DNA of 8,198 nucleotides, taken from the NCBI GenBank assembly GCA_030598025.1, contig JAUVQS010000064.1, positions 1 to 8,198 on the forward strand, read 5' to 3'. The stretch is from Acidimicrobiia bacterium. GTDB lineage: Bacteria > Actinomycetota > Acidimicrobiia > Spongiisociales > JAHEDJ01. Made by a program: the position numbers and the translations under genes. The stretch's first letter is position 1. The number at the start of each line of letters is the position of its first letter. Positions 6,517-8,198 of the stretch are shown here, piece by piece. The notes beneath the pieces were generated by a model, which saw nothing but the letters and a program-made list of their open reading frames with translations, was not told the origin of the DNA and made no database searches.

Positions 6517-7410
6517 ATGAATGATGAACTGTTCATCCTCGCTTTCGACCACCGGGGAAGCTTCAAATCCAAGATGTTCGGGATCAGCGGCCGGGACGAA
6601 ACCTCAGAAGAGACGGCTGCCCTCCAGGATGCCAAACGCCTGGTCTATGAAGGAGCTCTCAAGGCCATCGATGATGGCCTGTCGCCGGACCTCGTCGGCG
6701 TTCTCGTCGATGGAGAGATGGGCGCAGACGTAGCCCGCGACGCCAAAGAACGCGGAATCAAGTTGGCGATGCCGGTCGAGGCCTCGGGACAACCCCTCTT
6801 CGACTTCGAGTATGGGGATGAGTTCGGCGATCACATCACCGCGTTCGACCCCAACTTCTCAAAGGTGCTGGTGCGCTGGAATCCCGATGATGATCCGGAA
6901 GACAATCGGGTGCAGGGCGAGCGGCTGAAGCGCCTTGGTGACTGGCTACGGGACAACGGTCGAACGTATCTCTTCGAACTGCTGGTACCGGCCACCTCGC
7001 AGCAACTCACTCTCGTCGAGTCGGGAGCCGACTACGACACCGAAATCCGTCCGTATCTCACCCTCCAGGCGATTCGACAGATCCTCGATGCCGGCGTTGA
7101 GCCGGATATCTGGAAGATCGAAGGCCTGGACAGGCGCCGCAGTTGCGAGCTGCTGTCCGGTCTCGTCCGATCGGACGAGCGCGACGACGTGATCGCGGTT
7201 GTCCTGGGCCGGGGCGCCGACGACGCCAAGGTCGACCACTGGCTGCGGATGGGATCGGGGGTCAACGGATATGCCGGCTTCGCCATCGGTCGATCGATCT
7301 GGTGGGGAGGGGTCGAGGGATTCAAGAACGGCACGATGAGCCGCGCCGATGCGGTCGCCTCCATCTCCGCCAACTACCGTCGATTCATCGACGTCTACCA
7401 GGGCAGCTGA
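6517..7410 (+). CDS. DUF2090/IolJ-like class I sugar-phosphate aldolase
   Basis: A 297-residue stand-alone protein resembling the DUF2090 domain, which in proteobacteria is often fused behind an IolC-type kinase and annotated as 2-deoxy-5-keto-D-gluconate 6-phosphate aldolase; it is related to LacD-type class I aldolases. Visible motifs are ILAFDHRGSF (7-16), the acidic pair D65 and E67 in LVDGEMG, LVRWNPDDDPEDN (118-130), FELLVPAT (153-160), K200 and E202 in DIWKIEGLD, and a glycine-rich phosphate-binding-like GYAGFAIGRSIWW (251-263). K200 is my candidate Schiff-base lysine by analogy with LacD. The ribosome binding site AAGGGAGA supports the ATG at 6517. No inositol genes are visible. The next gene, 10 bp away, encodes a phosphofructokinase, so the true substrate could be fructose 1,6-bisphosphate or a similar sugar phosphate. 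The family assignment is firm; the substrate is not. Confidence 0.82.
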   Translation: MNDELFILAFDHRGSFKSKMFGISGRDETSEETAALQDAKRLVYEGALKAIDDGLSPDLVGVLVDGEMGADVARDAKERGIKLAMPVEASGQPLFDFEYGDEFGDHITAFDPNFSKVLVRWNPDDDPEDNRVQGERLKRLGDWLRDNGRTYLFELLVPATSQQLTLVESGADYDTEIRPYLTLQAIRQILDAGVEPDIWKIEGLDRRRSCELLSGLVRSDERDDVIAVVLGRGADDAKVDHWLRMGSGVNGYAGFAIGRSIWWGGVEGFKNGTMSRADAVASISANYRRFIDVYQGS

Positions 7411-7420
7411 GGGAGACCGC

Positions 7421-8198
7421 ATGCGAATCGGAATTCTGACCGGCGGCGGTGACGTCCCCGGCCTCAACCCTTGCATCAAAGCCGTTGTGAACCGCGTTGC
7501 CGACCACGGCCACGAGGTGATCGGCGTGCGGCGCGGGTGGGGAGGCATTCTCGGTCACAATCCCGAAGACCCCGAATCAGCCTCCCGGCACTTCCAATCG
7601 CTGACACCGGACGTCGTCCGGACGATCGATCGCACCGGCGGCACCATGCTGCACACATCCAGGACGAACCCTCAGAAGGTCATCACCGAGAACGTGCCGG
7701 ACTTCCTCGCCGATCAACTCGAGGGAGAAGGTCCCCACGACTTCACCGACCACACATTGAGGGTGCTCGAAGATCAGAAGATCGATGTGCTCATCCCTAT
7801 CGGCGGTGACGACACCCTTTCTTTCGGTCAGCGCCTCCACGAGGAGGGGGTTCCGGTCATCGCCATCCCCAAAACGATGGACAACGACGTCCACGGCACC
7901 GAATACTGCATCGGGTTCTCAACGGCCATCACGCGGGGCGTCCAGTTCATAACGAATCTGCGCACGGCGACCGGGTCACACGAGCGGATCGCAGTCGTGG
8001 AACTCTTCGGACGCAACAGCGGCGAGACCTCACTCGTTACCGCCTATCTCTCGGGCGTCGATCGGGCGCTCATCTGTGAGGTTCCATTCGATATCGACAA
8101 GCTGTCCACCTTCCTCATGGAGGATCGGACCAAGAACCCGAGCAATTACGCGATTCTGACGATCTCAGAGGGAGCACAGTTGATCGGAGGGGAGATCA
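7421..8198 (+). CDS. 6-phosphofructokinase, probably pyrophosphate-dependent (3' end outside window)
   Basis: The first 259 codons of a PfkA-family enzyme; the frame is open to the window end. Family members usually run about 340-410 residues, so roughly a quarter to a third is missing. It phosphorylates fructose 6-phosphate at C1 in the cytosol. Motifs are TGGGDVPGLN (7-16), GGTMLHTSRTNP (73-84), IGGDDTLSFG (127-136), IPKTMDND (149-156) with catalytic D154, R189, and ELFGRNSG (194-201). Asp131 replaces the glycine that marks ATP-dependent enzymes (E. coli G104), and Lys151 stands at E. coli G124. This Asp/Lys pair is the established signature of pyrophosphate-dependent enzymes and would make the step reversible. 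The ATG at 7421 follows GAGGGAG (7409-7415), which overlaps the aldolase stop codon, so the two genes are probably translationally coupled. Phosphoryl donor assignment is strong but inferred from residues. Confidence 0.93.
   Translation, partial: MRIGILTGGGDVPGLNPCIKAVVNRVADHGHEVIGVRRGWGGILGHNPEDPESASRHFQSLTPDVVRTIDRTGGTMLHTSRTNPQKVITENVPDFLADQLEGEGPHDFTDHTLRVLEDQKIDVLIPIGGDDTLSFGQRLHEEGVPVIAIPKTMDNDVHGTEYCIGFSTAITRGVQFITNLRTATGSHERIAVVELFGRNSGETSLVTAYLSGVDRALICEVPFDIDKLSTFLMEDRTKNPSNYAILTISEGAQLIGGEI

Noticed and set aside
6946..7548. Minus-strand open frame of 200 codons over the aldolase and phosphofructokinase start
   Set aside because: It is antisense to two genes with clear motifs and ribosome binding sites; no recognisable domain.

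Overview
The window is GC-rich, tightly packed bacterial DNA that looks like an actinobacterium, possibly an uncultivated member near Acidimicrobiia. This placement is inferred. It rests on a tandem Get3/ArsA-like ATPase pair of the Rv3679/Rv3680 type known from mycobacteria, a DnaE1-type polymerase with a complete PHP metal site, a rhomboid protease with an N-terminal zinc-binding box, and two genes that appear to start without a leader right after a TANNNT -10 box. No 16S or other marker gene is present to settle it.

Layout. Positions 1-83 hold a tandem array of 23-bp palindromic units (three perfect, one degraded). It lies directly before two overlapping plus-strand ATPase genes (110-964 and 961-1986). 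These converge on dnaE (minus strand, 5524-2018); the 31-bp junction is filled by a heptanucleotide array that carries stop codons in all six frames. Upstream of dnaE on the same strand is the rhomboid protease gene (6421-5594). A 95-bp divergent intergenic region then separates it from a plus-strand operon: a DUF2090/IolJ-like aldolase (6517-7410), followed 10 bp later by a 6-phosphofructokinase with pyrophosphate-type signature residues (7421 to the window end, incomplete). No stretch over 300 bases lacks a gene.

How the genes work together. The ATPase pair very likely makes a heterodimer. One subunit keeps the deviant Walker A signature lysine but has Arg for the P-loop lysine and lacks the switch aspartate. 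The other keeps the P-loop lysine and the DPA aspartate but has Ala for the signature lysine. Together they could build exactly one complete nucleotide site. The aldolase and phosphofructokinase form a two-gene sugar-phosphate unit, which raises the possibility that this aldolase cleaves fructose 1,6-bisphosphate rather than the inositol-pathway substrate its family is named for. dnaE is the main replicative polymerase, and the rhomboid is a membrane protease of unknown substrate. No mobile element, CRISPR array, tRNA or rRNA was seen. The most promising points are the complementary ATPase pair, the aldolase/PPi-phosphofructokinase unit and the two unrelated repeat arrays.
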